Shown: positions 1 through 8,960 of the stretch, piece by piece
How positions within the stretch are numbered: the stretch's first letter is position 1
Layout: each line of letters opens with the position of its first letter
NCBI GenBank assembly: GCA_910588815.1
Contig: CAJUQY010000011.1
Coordinates: 8,745-72,744 of the forward strand
Source: an uncultured Lachnospiraceae bacterium
GTDB taxonomy: Bacteria; Bacillota; Clostridia; Lachnospirales; Lachnospiraceae
Reading direction: 5' to 3'
DNA length: 64,000 nucleotides
Program-made: the position numbers and the translations under genes
Notes under the pieces: model-generated
Seen by the model: only the letters and a program-made list of their open reading frames with translations
The model's database searches: none
What the model was told of the DNA's origin: nothing

Positions 1-302
1 TCGATTTCTCCCAGATCCTCGTCCGTCATGACCTCCAAACGGCTGATCATATGTCCGGCCACAGGGCTTGCCAGCCAGAAAAACAGCACCACCAAAAGAA
101 GCTTGAACGAGGCAAAGGAAAGCCCCTTCCAGATCACAAGCCCTAGGATCATAAAGAGGATTCCAAGAGTATCTCCAAGAGCCGCCGCATGCATTCTGTT
201 TAAGGCCCGCTTAAATTTGTTGACCCCCACTGTGGCCGCCAGAAAAACAAGAAGCCCCAGGAGAAGAAACACTGCCGATACAGAAAGCCTCACCCATCCC
301 AT
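1..302 (-). CDS. mrpG: Mrp/Mnh Na+/H+ antiporter subunit G (3'-truncated by window edge)
   Basis: Small membrane subunit of the multi-subunit Mrp (Mnh/Pha) cation/proton antiporter. Reading the minus strand from ATG at 302-300 gives an open frame of about 100 residues that runs off the window. It has two to three hydrophobic segments and the family hallmark RMHAAALGDTLGI, followed by a KLLLVVLFFWLASPVAGHMI-type helix. Its start overlaps the mrpF stop in a TGATG arrangement, so translation is probably coupled. The C-terminus and the remaining antiporter subunits lie outside the window. Confidence 0.9.
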   Translation of the reverse strand, partial: MGWVRLSVSAVFLLLGLLVFLAATVGVNKFKRALNRMHAAALGDTLGILFMILGLVIWKGLSFASFKLLLVVLFFWLASPVAGHMISRLEVMTDEDLGEI

Positions 303-616
303 CACTTCTCCTCCTCCTTTTTCTCTTTTTCCTTCCGCTCCCGGTAAACCCCCGTATATACCTTAGTGAGCACCACCACCGCCAGAAAGCTTACCATGGC
401 GTAGATCAGGCAGACATCAGCCAGATAATCCTCCTCCAGATATACGGACAAAACCGCAATGATCACAATGGTCATGGTCCCGATCATATTGACTGCAATG
501 ATCCGGTCTGCCGTCTTCGGCCCCTTCACCGAGCGGAGAATAGAAATCAGGATCAAAATGGCCAGGACCACCATGCAGCCCATTAAAATTCCCCTGTAAA
601 AAACTGCCGCGCTCAT
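302..616 (-). CDS. mrpF: Mrp/Mnh Na+/H+ antiporter subunit F
   Basis: 104-residue membrane protein of the Mrp antiporter complex, which exchanges cytoplasmic Na+ (or other monovalent cations) for protons. Three hydrophobic helices are visible. The motif SVKGPKTADRIIAVNMIG around residues 28-45 is typical of MnhF/PhaF. A short charged tail (KEKEKKEEEK) closes the protein. It overlaps mrpE by four bases upstream and mrpG downstream, so the three genes form a tight translationally coupled operon. Confidence 0.92.
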   Translation of the reverse strand: MSAAVFYRGILMGCMVVLAILILISILRSVKGPKTADRIIAVNMIGTMTIVIIAVLSVYLEEDYLADVCLIYAMVSFLAVVVLTKVYTGVYRERKEKEKKEEEK

Positions 617-1080
617 TTCCTCCCAGCCTCCATTCTCCTCAAAATGCGCACAAATTCAGAATCCTCAATCCCCTCTGCCATCTCCTTGTCCAGACAATGG
701 ACGAGAAATTCGTCTCCCTCGACCGAAACCGTGATGGTTCCCGGCGTCAGGGTAATGGAATTGGCCAGAAGCACCTTGCAGATGCCCGATTTTAAATCCG
801 TCTTAAAATAGACAAGCGCCGGCTCCGGCAGATACTTCGGCGACAAAATCAGCCGCAGCACGCCCAGATTCGCTCTGGCGATCTCCCGGATCAGGACTCC
901 CAGAAACAGGACGAACAGCCCCGCATTTTTCAACAGCAAAAAATCCTTCCGCAGGCCATAATCCATAAAGCGGCAGATAAACCAGTAAACCGCCGCCGAA
1001 ACCACCAGCCCGAACAGAAAAATTTCCCATGTGAACCTTCCATTTAATATGATCCAAAAAGCCAAAAACAAAAGAAACAT
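613..1080 (-). CDS. mrpE: Mrp/Mnh Na+/H+ antiporter subunit E
   Basis: 155-residue subunit of the Mrp antiporter. It has N-terminal hydrophobic helices (about residues 1-30 and 48-68) and a soluble C-terminal half. NSITLTPGTITVSVEGDEFLVHCLD around residues 105-130 is the conserved MnhE/PhaE signature. Length is normal for the family. The start is preceded by GGGGAAGGA about 9 bases upstream. It is the first visible gene of the operon, behind a good promoter at 1160-1188. Subunit order E-F-G is the usual one; the large A/D subunits must lie beyond the left edge. Confidence 0.92.
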   Translation of the reverse strand: MFLLFLAFWIILNGRFTWEIFLFGLVVSAAVYWFICRFMDYGLRKDFLLLKNAGLFVLFLGVLIREIARANLGVLRLILSPKYLPEPALVYFKTDLKSGICKVLLANSITLTPGTITVSVEGDEFLVHCLDKEMAEGIEDSEFVRILRRMEAGRK

Positions 1081-1159
1081 CGAAGCTCATTCCTTCCCCG
1101 TTATCATCGAAATCAGCGCGCCTCTCGCCGCACAAAGTAAGTTCCCACGAACCAAAAAA

Positions 1160-1188
1160 AGTATATACCCATTCCCATGAAAAAACAA
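1160..1188 (-). promoter_or_regulatory. Sigma-A-type promoter for mrpEFG
   Basis: On the minus strand TTGTTT (1188-1183) and TATACT (1165-1160) are separated by 17 bases, about 80 bases upstream of mrpE. A short inverted repeat, TCCTAT/ATAGGA (1206-1223), sits just upstream in the divergent spacer and could be an operator. Confidence 0.65.
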
Positions 1189-1323
1189 TGTGCATTTTTT
1201 CCAATTCCTATCGAAAAATAGGAGGAAAAACCAGGGAATTTATCCAAAAACCATAGAAAAATCACACTCCTCTTTTATCCCCCATATTATACCAGTAAGC
1301 AAATCAAGAGGAGGATCACCCCA

Positions 1324-2430
1324 TTGAACACAAAAACCCTTACCAGGCATATTCTCTGTCTTTCTCTGTCCCTTCTGCTGGTTCTCGGTGCACTTGCAGG
1401 CTGTGGAACCAACGCTTCTGACAAAAAAACGGAAGGCAGCAACGTCCCTGCCGAAACAGCCGCAAAAGAAACGGCGGCAGAACCCTCCGGCGAAGCGGAC
1501 GCCAAGCAGGAACTGACGCCTGTCACCTTAAGTGAAGTGGCCCATTCCATCTTCTACGCGCCCCAGTACGCAGCCATTGAGCTGGGATATTTTGAAGAAG
1601 AGGGCATCGACCTGACCTTAATCAACAGCGCCGGGGCCGACAAAGTCATGACCGCCCTGATCTCAGACGGCGCCGACATCGGTTTCATGGGCTCCGAAGC
1701 CAGCATTTATGTCTATGCGGAGGGAAATCCCGACTATGCCGTCAACTTCGCCCAGCTCACCCAGCGGGCCGGAAACTTCCTGGTGGGCAGAGAAGCCGAC
1801 GAAGATTTTAAATGGGAAGATCTGAAAGGAAAAAATGTGCTGGGTGGAAGAGCAGGCGGTATGCCCGAAATGGTGTTTGAATACATTTTAAAGAAAAACG
1901 GCATTGACCCCAAAACGGATCTCTCCATTGACCAGAGCATTGACTTCGGCCTGACGGCCGCCGCCTTTATGGAGGGTGACGCAGACTATACCGTAGAGTT
2001 TGAGCCCTTCGCCACAAGCATAGAACTGGAAAATTCAGGAAGCGTGGTCGCCTCCCTGGGCGTGGACTCCGGCTATGTCCCCTATACGGCTTACTGCGCA
2101 AAGAAAAGCTATTATGAGGAGCACGCCGACATTATTCAGGGCTTCACAAATGCCATTCAAAAAGGCCTGGATTATGTAAACAGCCATACGGCCGAAGAGA
2201 TCGCCGCCGTTATAAAGCCTCAATTTGAAGAGACCGATGAGAGCACCATCGCCGCCATCGTGGAACGCTACCTTTCCCAGGACACCTGGAAGGAAGATCT
2301 GGTATTCAGCGAAGAAAGCTTTGACCTTTTACAGGATATCCTGACAGAAGCCGGGGAGCTTGCCGAAAAGGTTCCCTATGCCGACCTGGTCAACACGGAA
2401 TACGCCGAACAGGCAAAATCCGACAGGTGA
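1324..2430 (+). CDS. ABC transporter substrate-binding lipoprotein, NMT1/SsuA-like
   Basis: Extracytoplasmic solute-binding protein, 368 residues. The N-terminus has a lipoprotein signal with lipobox LAGC (Cys about residue 27), followed by a Lys/Glu/Ala-rich linker. The mature part matches the NMT1/THI5-like and SsuA class: VTLSEVAHSIFYAPQYAAIELGYF near residue 65 and a hinge GADIGFMGSEAS. These proteins bind nitrate, sulfonates, pyrimidine precursors or similar small molecules; the ligand cannot be told here. Start is TTG at 1324 with AGGAGG nine bases upstream. No permease or ATPase gene adjoins it, so it is an orphan binding protein, and a bidirectional terminator follows it. Confidence 0.85.
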   Translation: MNTKTLTRHILCLSLSLLLVLGALAGCGTNASDKKTEGSNVPAETAAKETAAEPSGEADAKQELTPVTLSEVAHSIFYAPQYAAIELGYFEEEGIDLTLINSAGADKVMTALISDGADIGFMGSEASIYVYAEGNPDYAVNFAQLTQRAGNFLVGREADEDFKWEDLKGKNVLGGRAGGMPEMVFEYILKKNGIDPKTDLSIDQSIDFGLTAAAFMEGDADYTVEFEPFATSIELENSGSVVASLGVDSGYVPYTAYCAKKSYYEEHADIIQGFTNAIQKGLDYVNSHTAEEIAAVIKPQFEETDESTIAAIVERYLSQDTWKEDLVFSEESFDLLQDILTEAGELAEKVPYADLVNTEYAEQAKSDR

Positions 2431-2469
2431 TGCCTCACGCCTGATCACCTGATTACCCCGGAAAACAGG

Positions 2470-2505
2470 AAAATCCTCCGTTTCCCAGACGGAGGATTTT
2501 CTTTT
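2470..2505 (+). terminator. Rho-independent terminator, probably bidirectional
   Basis: A perfect 12-bp stem, AAAATCCTCCGT with ACGGAGGATTTT, and a seven-base loop, followed by CTTTT. It lies between the convergent lipoprotein gene and exchanger gene. Because the stem begins with A and ends with T it can serve both strands. Confidence 0.85.
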
Positions 2506-2521
2506 GATACGGCGCTCTCTG

Positions 2522-3568
2522 TCAGAGCATAAATTGGATGGTACAAAAAACCCCATATACCCCAAGGAGCACAATCCCCTGCAGTCTGGTCAGTTTTTCT
2601 CTCACAAGGGCAGGCACTGTCAAGAACAACATCACCAAAAGCATAACGGGGATATCCAATACCAGGGAGGCGTTATGCCCGGCAATTACGGCACTTTGAG
2701 GAATGTCAAAGGGCGCTAAGGTAATGGAAAGGCCGGCGACCAATACCAGATTGAAGAGATTTGCCCCTATAACATTTCCCAGGGAAAGGGCGCCATGGCC
2801 CTTGGCCAGGGAGGTGATCGCTGTCACCAATTCCGGCAAGGAGGTTCCCAAAGCCACAAAAGTCAGGGCGATTACCGACTCCGGCACACCCAGGGCCTGG
2901 GCAATCAACGTCCCATTATCTACCAGGAGCTTTGCGCCCACAGCAATGAAAACCGCCCCCACCGCCAGAAGCAGGATATCCTTTCCCATGGAGCCCTCCG
3001 CCGCCTCCTCACCGCCTGCTTCCGCTTCTCCGCCGTTCCTCATATCAGAAGCCTTCGTCTTTTCCGAAAGGGCAGCCGCCTGCAAAATCATTTCCTCTTC
3101 TGCCGGCTTCCTGCTCTGCTTCCTGGCCTGCATGACCGTAGTTCCCATATAAACGAAGAAGATCAACAGCAAAAGCAGCCCCGCCAACCGGCTAAAATGC
3201 CCGGAGACATAAGCAGTCAGCGCATAAAAAACTGCCGCGGTAAAGAAAAACGCAACCGGAGTCCGAAGGGTTTTCCGATTGACTCCCGACGGCCTTATGG
3301 CAATGGTCAATGCAGCGATCAGCGCCGTATTACAGATAATAGAACCGATGGCATTCCCATAAGCAATTTCCCCATGGCCAGCCACCGCCGAGGTTGCGGA
3401 TACCATCACCTCCGGCAATGTCGTTCCGATGGACACCACCGTCGCACCAATCAAAAGTTCAGGCACCCGAAACCGATGGGCAATTGCCGTAGCTCCGTCC
3501 ACAAACCAATCGCCGCCTTTGATCAGCAAAAGCAGCCCGACAATAAACAACAATACAGGCACTGACAT
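2522..3568 (-). CDS. Calcium/sodium antiporter, CaCA superfamily (YrbG/CaxA-like)
   Basis: 348-residue inner-membrane antiporter predicted to exchange Ca2+ for Na+ (or K+/H+). Around ten hydrophobic helices form two inverted halves. Both alpha repeats are recognisable: GATVVSIGTTLPEVMVSATS near residues 42-60, with the acidic residue of TLPE, and FVALGTSLPELVTAITSLA near residue 235. Each is followed by a GN-IG--(C/L)N motif. The halves are joined by an acidic hydrophilic loop (about residues 160-195). The start has GGGAG ten bases upstream. Monocistronic by appearance. Confidence 0.88.
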   Translation of the reverse strand: MSVPVLLFIVGLLLLIKGGDWFVDGATAIAHRFRVPELLIGATVVSIGTTLPEVMVSATSAVAGHGEIAYGNAIGSIICNTALIAALTIAIRPSGVNRKTLRTPVAFFFTAAVFYALTAYVSGHFSRLAGLLLLLIFFVYMGTTVMQARKQSRKPAEEEMILQAAALSEKTKASDMRNGGEAEAGGEEAAEGSMGKDILLLAVGAVFIAVGAKLLVDNGTLIAQALGVPESVIALTFVALGTSLPELVTAITSLAKGHGALSLGNVIGANLFNLVLVAGLSITLAPFDIPQSAVIAGHNASLVLDIPVMLLVMLFLTVPALVREKLTRLQGIVLLGVYGVFCTIQFML

Positions 3569-3708
3569 AGCCGTTCTCCCTCTATTTTATAATTTTGCAC
3601 TGTGAAACCTCAGCTTTCCACAGCGGCGCAATCCTCTCTGCAGATATCTCACGGCACTGCAAAAATGCCGCAAAACATCCCCTGCCTTCATTCTGTTTTA
3701 TGGATAGT

Positions 3709-3746
3709 AAAAAAGATTCGCAAGCGTAATCGTTCACGAATCTTTT
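3709..3746 (-). terminator. Terminator of the tRNA operon
   Basis: On the minus strand AAAAGATTCG pairs with CGAATCTTTT across a 16-base loop, and the T run continues to six. It begins six bases after the tRNA-Glu 3' end, as expected for a stable-RNA unit. Confidence 0.75.
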
Positions 3747-3751
3747 CGCCA

Positions 3752-3823
3752 TAGCCTGTAGGGGAATCGAACCCCTGTTTCCGCCGTGAGAGGGCGGCGT
3801 CTTAACCCCTTGACCAACAGGCC
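3752..3823 (-). tRNA. tRNA-Glu (CTC)
   Basis: 72-nt cloverleaf on the minus strand. The acceptor stem GGCCTGT pairs with ACAGGCT (one G-U), with discriminator A. The anticodon arm is CCGCC-CTCTCAC-GGCGG, giving anticodon CTC, which reads GAG. The T arm CAGGGGTTCGATTCCCCTA is regular. The 3' CCA is not encoded. It is the second gene of the pair, downstream of tRNA-Pro. Confidence 0.95.
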
Positions 3824-3855
3824 ATATATTTGTGTATCTATCATGAGAGGGATAA

Positions 3856-3929
3856 TCGAGGCGACAAGATTCGAACTTGCGGCCTCCGCGTCCCGAACAC
3901 GGCGCTCTACCAAACTGAGCCACGCCTCG
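3856..3929 (-). tRNA. tRNA-Pro (CGG)
   Basis: 74-nt cloverleaf on the minus strand. The acceptor stem CGAGGCG pairs with CGCCTCG, with discriminator A. The anticodon loop TTCGGGA gives anticodon CGG, which reads CCG. The T loop TTCGAAT is standard. No CCA is encoded. It lies directly behind a near-consensus promoter and is followed 32 bases later by tRNA-Glu. Confidence 0.95.
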
Positions 3930-3940
3930 ATACCTCCGTA

Positions 3941-3969
3941 AGTATAGCCTAAATTTTGCATATTGTCAA
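3941..3969 (-). promoter_or_regulatory. Strong promoter of the tRNA-Pro/tRNA-Glu operon
   Basis: TTGACA (3969-3964) and TATACT (3946-3941) with a 17-base spacer, 12 bases before tRNA-Pro. A very A/T-rich block just upstream resembles an UP element, fitting a stable-RNA promoter. Confidence 0.88.
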
Positions 3970-4041
3970 GAAAATTTTTAAAATTTTTTTGTTTTTTTCT
4001 CAGAGGCCCTTTCCGAAGCAACTGCTGCCGACCTTTGCACA

Positions 4042-4350
4042 CTATTTCATCAGCCGCTGGATGGTCCTGCACAGTTCATCCACCGACTCCTCCTTACCAT
4101 CCCGGATGTCCTCCACCACACAGGTCTTGATATGGTTGGACAGAAGGGTACGGCTAAAGGCATTGAGGGCAGAGCTTACAGCCTGTACCTGGGTCAGGAT
4201 ATCCACACAGTAGCGGTCCTCCTCCAGCATGGCCCGGATCCCCCGGATCTGCCCCTCCACCCGGTTTAAGCGATGGATCAAATCCCTGTACTCTTTCTCG
4301 TCCCGGTGCTTCCTCTTCCCACAGTTTGCGCACTCTTTCCCGCAGTCCAT
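4042..4350 (-). CDS. CsoR/FrmR-family metal-sensing repressor
   Basis: 102-residue all-helical DNA-binding repressor of the DUF156 family. These proteins dissociate from promoters when they bind Cu(I) or another ligand. The Cu(I) ligand pattern of CsoR is intact: Cys48, His73 and Cys77 (spacing C-x24-H-x3-C). The core RLNRVEGQIRGIRAML is characteristic. The N-terminus has an additional Cys-rich segment (Cys3, Cys7, Cys10) not present in minimal CsoR. Start has GGACGGAG five bases upstream. No copper-exporter gene lies next to it, so its target is probably elsewhere. Copper is inferred from the ligand set. Confidence 0.88.
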   Translation of the reverse strand: MDCGKECANCGKRKHRDEKEYRDLIHRLNRVEGQIRGIRAMLEEDRYCVDILTQVQAVSSALNAFSRTLLSNHIKTCVVEDIRDGKEESVDELCRTIQRLMK

Positions 4351-4382
4351 AAACTCTCCGTCCTTTCTCTATATTTGCATTT

Positions 4383-4412
4383 ATTGTACCACACTTTACA
4401 GCGCCAGGTCAA
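4383..4412 (-). promoter_or_regulatory. Promoter for the csoR-like gene
   Basis: TTGACC (4412-4407) and TACAAT (4388-4383) with an 18-base spacer on the minus strand, overlapping the end of polC. An operator for the repressor itself could lie here but no clear GC-tract palindrome was identified. Confidence 0.6.
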
Positions 4413-7400
4413 ACAGCGAAATCTGGTTGGTCCTGGGCAGCTCCCCAAAAATCCCCATATCTGCCATCATGTCGATGGTTCCCTTGGGCACTTTGGTCTT
4501 CTGCCAGAAATCCTCCAGAGATAAAAACCGTTCCCCGGCCTTCACCGCCTCCACCACGGCCTCCGCCGCCTTACCGCCAAGCCCGTCGATGGAGCTTAAG
4601 GACGGCATCAGCTTTCCGTCAATGATCTGGAACCGGTCGGCCTTCGCCCGGTAAATATCCAGAGGCATAAATTCAAATCCCCTGGCATACATCTCCTGGA
4701 CAATCCGCATATCCCGCAAAGTCCCCTGCTCCTTCTGGGACAGGCTGTCCAGGCGGTTTTTATAATCCTGCAGGTGGTATTCCAGACGGTCTCTGCCCTG
4801 GCACATGAGCTCGTAGGAAAAGCCCGACGCCCGGATGCTGAAGAAGGAGGCGTAGTAGGCCAACGGATAAAACACTTTGCAGTAGGCGATCCGCCAGGCC
4901 ATCATCACGTAGGCCGCCGCATGGGCCTTTGGGAACATGTACTTAATCTTCTTGCAGGATTCGATGTACCATTCCGGCACGTTTGCCTCCCGCATGGCCG
5001 TCTCCCACTCCCCCTTCAGCCCCTTCCCCTTACGGACCGACTCCATAATGGTAAAGGAGAGGCTCTTGTCCATCCCCATGCCGATCAGATAGATCATGAT
5101 ATCGTCGCGGGTACAAATGGCCGTCTGGATGGTGGCCTGCCCGCTGAGAATTAAATCCTGGGCGTTCCCCAGCCACACGTCTGTCCCGTGGGCCAGCCCG
5201 GCGATCCGCACCAGGTCCGAAAAACAGGTGGGCTTCGCGTCGATCAACATCTGCATGGCAAAATCCGTGCCGAACTCGGGAATGCCGAGAGCTCCCAGCT
5301 TGCAGCCCCCGATAGCCTCCGGCTCGATCTTTAAGGCCGACGTGTTCTGGAACAGACTCATGACCTCCCTCGAATCCAGAGGGATCTCTCTGGCGTTTAA
5401 GCCCGTTAGGTCCTCCAGCATCCGGATCATGGTGGGGTCATCGTGTCCGAGAATGTCCAGCTTTAACAAATTGTGGTCAATGGAGTGATAGTCAAAATGG
5501 GTGGTCACGATGTCGGATGTCATGTCATTGGCCGGATGCTGGATAGGGGTGAAGGAATGAATCTCCTCCCCGTGGGGCATGACCACGATTCCTCCCGGGT
5601 GCTGGCCCGTGGTCCGCCGCACGCCGACACAGCCCTGGACAATCCGGTTGATCTCCGCATTCCGTTTTCTGGTTCCCCGCTCTTCAAAATACTTCTTCAC
5701 ATAGCCGTAAGCGGTCTTGTCTGCCAGGGTGCCGATGGTTCCCGCCTTGAAGGTATGGCCTTTTCCGAAAATCACCTCTGTGTAGGTGTGGGCTTTGGAC
5801 TGATATTCCCCGGAAAAATTCAGGTCGATATCCGGCTCCTTGTCCCCCTTGAATCCCAAAAAGGTCTCAAAGGGAATGTCAAAGCCCTCCTTCTTGAGAG
5901 GTTTCCCGCAGACCGGACAGACCTTGTCCGGCATGTCACAGCCTGCCCCGCCGCTGAATCTTGTCACGTCCTCCGACTCGAAATCGGAGTAATGGCACTC
6001 CGGGCAGTAATAGTGGGGCGAAAGGGGGTTCACCTCGGTAATCCCCGACATGGTCGCCACAAAGGAAGAGCCGACAGAACCTCTGGAACCCACCAGATAC
6101 CCGTCGTCATTGGACTTTTTCACCAGCTTGTGGGCGATGATGTACATGACGGCAAAGCCGTTGGTAATGATGGAATGCAGTTCCCGCTCCAATCGTTCCT
6201 CCACCGGCTTCGGAAGCGTTTCTCCGTAAATATTTCTTGCCGTCTGATAGCACATCTCCCGGAGATCTTTATCGGAGTCGGGGATCACCGGCGGACACTT
6301 GTCGGGCCTTAAGGGGGCGATCCGTTCACACATGTCCGCGATCTTGTTGCTGTTTTCCACCACCACCTCATAAGCCTTCTCCGGCGTCAGATAGGAAAAC
6401 TCCCGGAGCATTTCCTCTGTGGTTCGAAGATAGAGGGGAGCCTGGTTATCGCTGTCTGAAAATCCCTGCCCGGCCATGATGATCCTCCTGTAGATTTCAT
6501 CCTCCGGATTTAAAAAGTGGACGTCGCAGGTGGCCACCACCGGTTTTCCGAACTGATCCCCCAGCTCGATTATTTTCTTATTCAGGTTCTGCAGATCCTC
6601 CACCGTCTCGATTCCGTGTTTTTTCTCCCGCAGCATAAATTCATTGTTGCCGACGGGCTGTATCTCCAGATAATCGTAAAATTTTACCAGCCTGGATAAT
6701 TCCTCGTCGGGAGCGCCGGAAAGGACTGCCTGGAACAGCTCTCCCGCCTCGCAGGCGGAGCCGACGATCAATCCCTCCCTGTGCTTCATCAGCTCACTTT
6801 TGGGAATCCTGGGCCTCCTGGCAAAATAGGTCAGGTGGGACATGGAAACCAGGCGGTACAGATTCACCCGCCCCGCGTCGTTCTTCGCCAGGATAATCAC
6901 GTGATAGGTGGGCATTTTCCTGATGTTCTCCACGGAAGCCGCCCCCAGCTCATTGATCCCGTCCAGGCTTTCAATCTGCTTCTTCTGAAGCCGTTTCACA
7001 AACTCCACGAATATATGGGCCGTGGCCTCCGCATCGTCTACGGCGCGGTGATGATTTTGCAGAGACACGCCGAGAGCCTTCGCCACCGTGTCCAGCTTGA
7101 ACCGCTTGAGCTCCGGCAGAAGAATCCTGGCCAGCGCCACCGTATCCACCACGGTAGGCTTATATTCCCGCCCCAAAAGAGCGGCGTTATATTCGATAAA
7201 GCCCATGTCGAAGGAAGCGTTGTGTGCCACCATGGACGCATTCCCGCAAAATTCCAGAAACCGGGGAAGCACCTCCTCCACGGGCGGCTCTCCCATGACC
7301 ATGCTGTCATTGATCCCTGTCAGTTTTTCGATCTCGAAGGGGATGGGAAGCTCCGGGTTTATGAAAGCCGAAAACCGGTCCGTAATTTCTCCCCTCTCCA

Positions 7401-8877
7401 CCTTCACGGCGCCGATTTCAATGATCTTGTTTTTTTTGGCGGAAAGCCCCGTGGTCTCGAGATCGAACACCACATAGGTGTCCGTCAGAAGCTGATTTTC
7501 GGAACGGACCACCACCTCTTTCAAGTCGTCCACCAGATAACCCTCTACCCCGTAGATCACCTTGAAGGGGTCTGTCTTGATGGTCTCGTACCCGTAGCCG
7601 GGAAAGGTGTGGAAAGCGTCGGGAAATGCCTGGACACAGCCATGATCCGTGATGGCCAGGGCCGGCATTCCCCACTCTCTCGCCCGTTTCAGGATGTCCT
7701 TCACGTCGGAGACCCCGTCCATATCGCTCATCTTCGTATGGCAATGGAGCTCCACCCGCTTGACCTCGGCAAGATCCTGTCTTTTTGATGTGATATCCCC
7801 GGATTTTCGGATGCCGGTCACCGACGCAATGGTCAGCTCCCCGTCAAACTTGTCGATGTTGGTCACACCTTTGACTTTGAAAAACGCACCCTTTTTCAAA
7901 AATCCCCTGACTTCATCCAGCATTTCCGGCTTGATAAACATTTTCACGGTGATGGTATCCGTAAAGTCCGTCAAATCAAAGATCATGATGGTCTTGCCGC
8001 TGCGAAGCTCCCGCTCTTCCAGGCGGATCACCTGGCCGCAGACCACCACCTCGCCCATCTCGCCGATGATCTGTTCCAGCGGCACCTCGTCTCCGTCGTC
8101 AAAATCATAGCCGAAGACCACGTCGTCGTGATGAACCTTCACCTTTCTGCTGTAATGGCTGTTCTTCTTGAACACAGGCTTTGCGGGCCGCTCCGGCTGA
8201 ACGGAACGGTTTAAGGGCACCGGCTCTTTTTTCTCGTCCAGCACCTTGAGGGATTCCACCGGAGCCTCTCCGGCCTCTTTGGGAGCCCTCCTGCCAAAAG
8301 AGGAATTTTTTACCACCTGGGCCGCCTGTCTCCTCGTAAGCTGTTCCTTCTCCCGCTCATGCTGTCCCTGTTCACATTCCTTATACAGATAGCGGACCTC
8401 AATGCCAAAGCCGCACCGCTCGTTAAAAATTTTCTCCAGCACCCGCTTTAACTCGTCCACCCGGCTCCTGGTGACAAGGTCATTCTCCACCTCCAGGGTC
8501 AGGATGTCCGACTCCGTAAATTCCCATTCTGCCCTGCGGAACACGTTATACTCGATGAGACTGTAGGTCTTAAGCTCCAGAAGAATGCTGTCCCGGTAGG
8601 CCTGCATGAGCCGCTTCGGGGTATACTGGCCGGAAAGCCGGTACCGTTCCTGAATTTTCACCTCTGTCTCATAGCCGGAGAACAGCTGCTTTTTAATGCT
8701 GGCCTCCAAAATGTAAATGTTCCTCTTGTGGATCAGACGTTCGGAACACAGATAAATGCGGACAGAACTTCTGTCCCGGCTGGCGGCCACCTTCTCCACC
8801 GTCGCAAAGGAAAGAAGCTCCCGCATTTCGTCGGAAACCTGAAGGCCGGGAAGGACTTCCCAAAATTGCTTCGCCAT
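4396..8877 (-). CDS. polC: DNA polymerase III alpha subunit, PolC type
   Basis: Replicative DNA polymerase of Gram-positive bacteria with built-in proofreading, about 1493 residues. Domains in order: N-terminal domain; OB fold near residues 275-350 (VVCGQVIRLEERELR); PHP domain from about 373 (ELHCHTKMSDMDG); DEDDh 3'-5' exonuclease inserted in PHP from about 465 (VVFDLETTGLS, later HNASFD and HHRAVDDA); polymerase palm with PDIDLNFSG near 1017; zinc-binding Cys cluster (CPECHYSD and CPVCGKPL); C-terminal region. Start chosen at ATG 8877 because AGGAAGGAG lies five bases upstream; an in-frame upstream start would add 12 residues without such a site. Last gene of the isoprenoid block, separated from ispG by a structured repeat. 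Confidence 0.97.
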   Translation of the reverse strand: MAKQFWEVLPGLQVSDEMRELLSFATVEKVAASRDRSSVRIYLCSERLIHKRNIYILEASIKKQLFSGYETEVKIQERYRLSGQYTPKRLMQAYRDSILLELKTYSLIEYNVFRRAEWEFTESDILTLEVENDLVTRSRVDELKRVLEKIFNERCGFGIEVRYLYKECEQGQHEREKEQLTRRQAAQVVKNSSFGRRAPKEAGEAPVESLKVLDEKKEPVPLNRSVQPERPAKPVFKKNSHYSRKVKVHHDDVVFGYDFDDGDEVPLEQIIGEMGEVVVCGQVIRLEERELRSGKTIMIFDLTDFTDTITVKMFIKPEMLDEVRGFLKKGAFFKVKGVTNIDKFDGELTIASVTGIRKSGDITSKRQDLAEVKRVELHCHTKMSDMDGVSDVKDILKRAREWGMPALAITDHGCVQAFPDAFHTFPGYGYETIKTDPFKVIYGVEGYLVDDLKEVVVRSENQLLTDTYVVFDLETTGLSAKKNKIIEIGAVKVERGEITDRFSAFINPELPIPFEIEKLTGINDSMVMGEPPVEEVLPRFLEFCGNASMVAHNASFDMGFIEYNAALLGREYKPTVVDTVALARILLPELKRFKLDTVAKALGVSLQNHHRAVDDAEATAHIFVEFVKRLQKKQIESLDGINELGAASVENIRKMPTYHVIILAKNDAGRVNLYRLVSMSHLTYFARRPRIPKSELMKHREGLIVGSACEAGELFQAVLSGAPDEELSRLVKFYDYLEIQPVGNNEFMLREKKHGIETVEDLQNLNKKIIELGDQFGKPVVATCDVHFLNPEDEIYRRIIMAGQGFSDSDNQAPLYLRTTEEMLREFSYLTPEKAYEVVVENSNKIADMCERIAPLRPDKCPPVIPDSDKDLREMCYQTARNIYGETLPKPVEERLERELHSIITNGFAVMYIIAHKLVKKSNDDGYLVGSRGSVGSSFVATMSGITEVNPLSPHYYCPECHYSDFESEDVTRFSGGAGCDMPDKVCPVCGKPLKKEGFDIPFETFLGFKGDKEPDIDLNFSGEYQSKAHTYTEVIFGKGHTFKAGTIGTLADKTAYGYVKKYFEERGTRKRNAEINRIVQGCVGVRRTTGQHPGGIVVMPHGEEIHSFTPIQHPANDMTSDIVTTHFDYHSIDHNLLKLDILGHDDPTMIRMLEDLTGLNAREIPLDSREVMSLFQNTSALKIEPEAIGGCKLGALGIPEFGTDFAMQMLIDAKPTCFSDLVRIAGLAHGTDVWLGNAQDLILSGQATIQTAICTRDDIMIYLIGMGMDKSLSFTIMESVRKGKGLKGEWETAMREANVPEWYIESCKKIKYMFPKAHAAAYVMMAWRIAYCKVFYPLAYYASFFSIRASGFSYELMCQGRDRLEYHLQDYKNRLDSLSQKEQGTLRDMRIVQEMYARGFEFMPLDIYRAKADRFQIIDGKLMPSLSSIDGLGGKAAEAVVEAVKAGERFLSLEDFWQKTKVPKGTIDMMADMGIFGELPRTNQISLFDLAL

Positions 8878-8960
8878 TGATACTCCTTCCTGTATTTTAC
8901 AGTTCCGCTTCATTGTGAATCGCCGGAAAAAGACGGCTCTTTTCTGCCGGAACTTTCAAT

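Noticed and set aside
1262..1290. Promoter for the orphan binding protein using TATTAT at 1285-1290
   Set aside because: A -10-like box is present but no convincing -35 box lies 16-18 bases upstream.
5473..7788. Long plus-strand open frames (279 and 335 codons) inside polC
   Set aside because: They are antisense shadows of a highly conserved gene; the composition (His/Pro/Arg/Gly-rich) is typical of an antisense frame.
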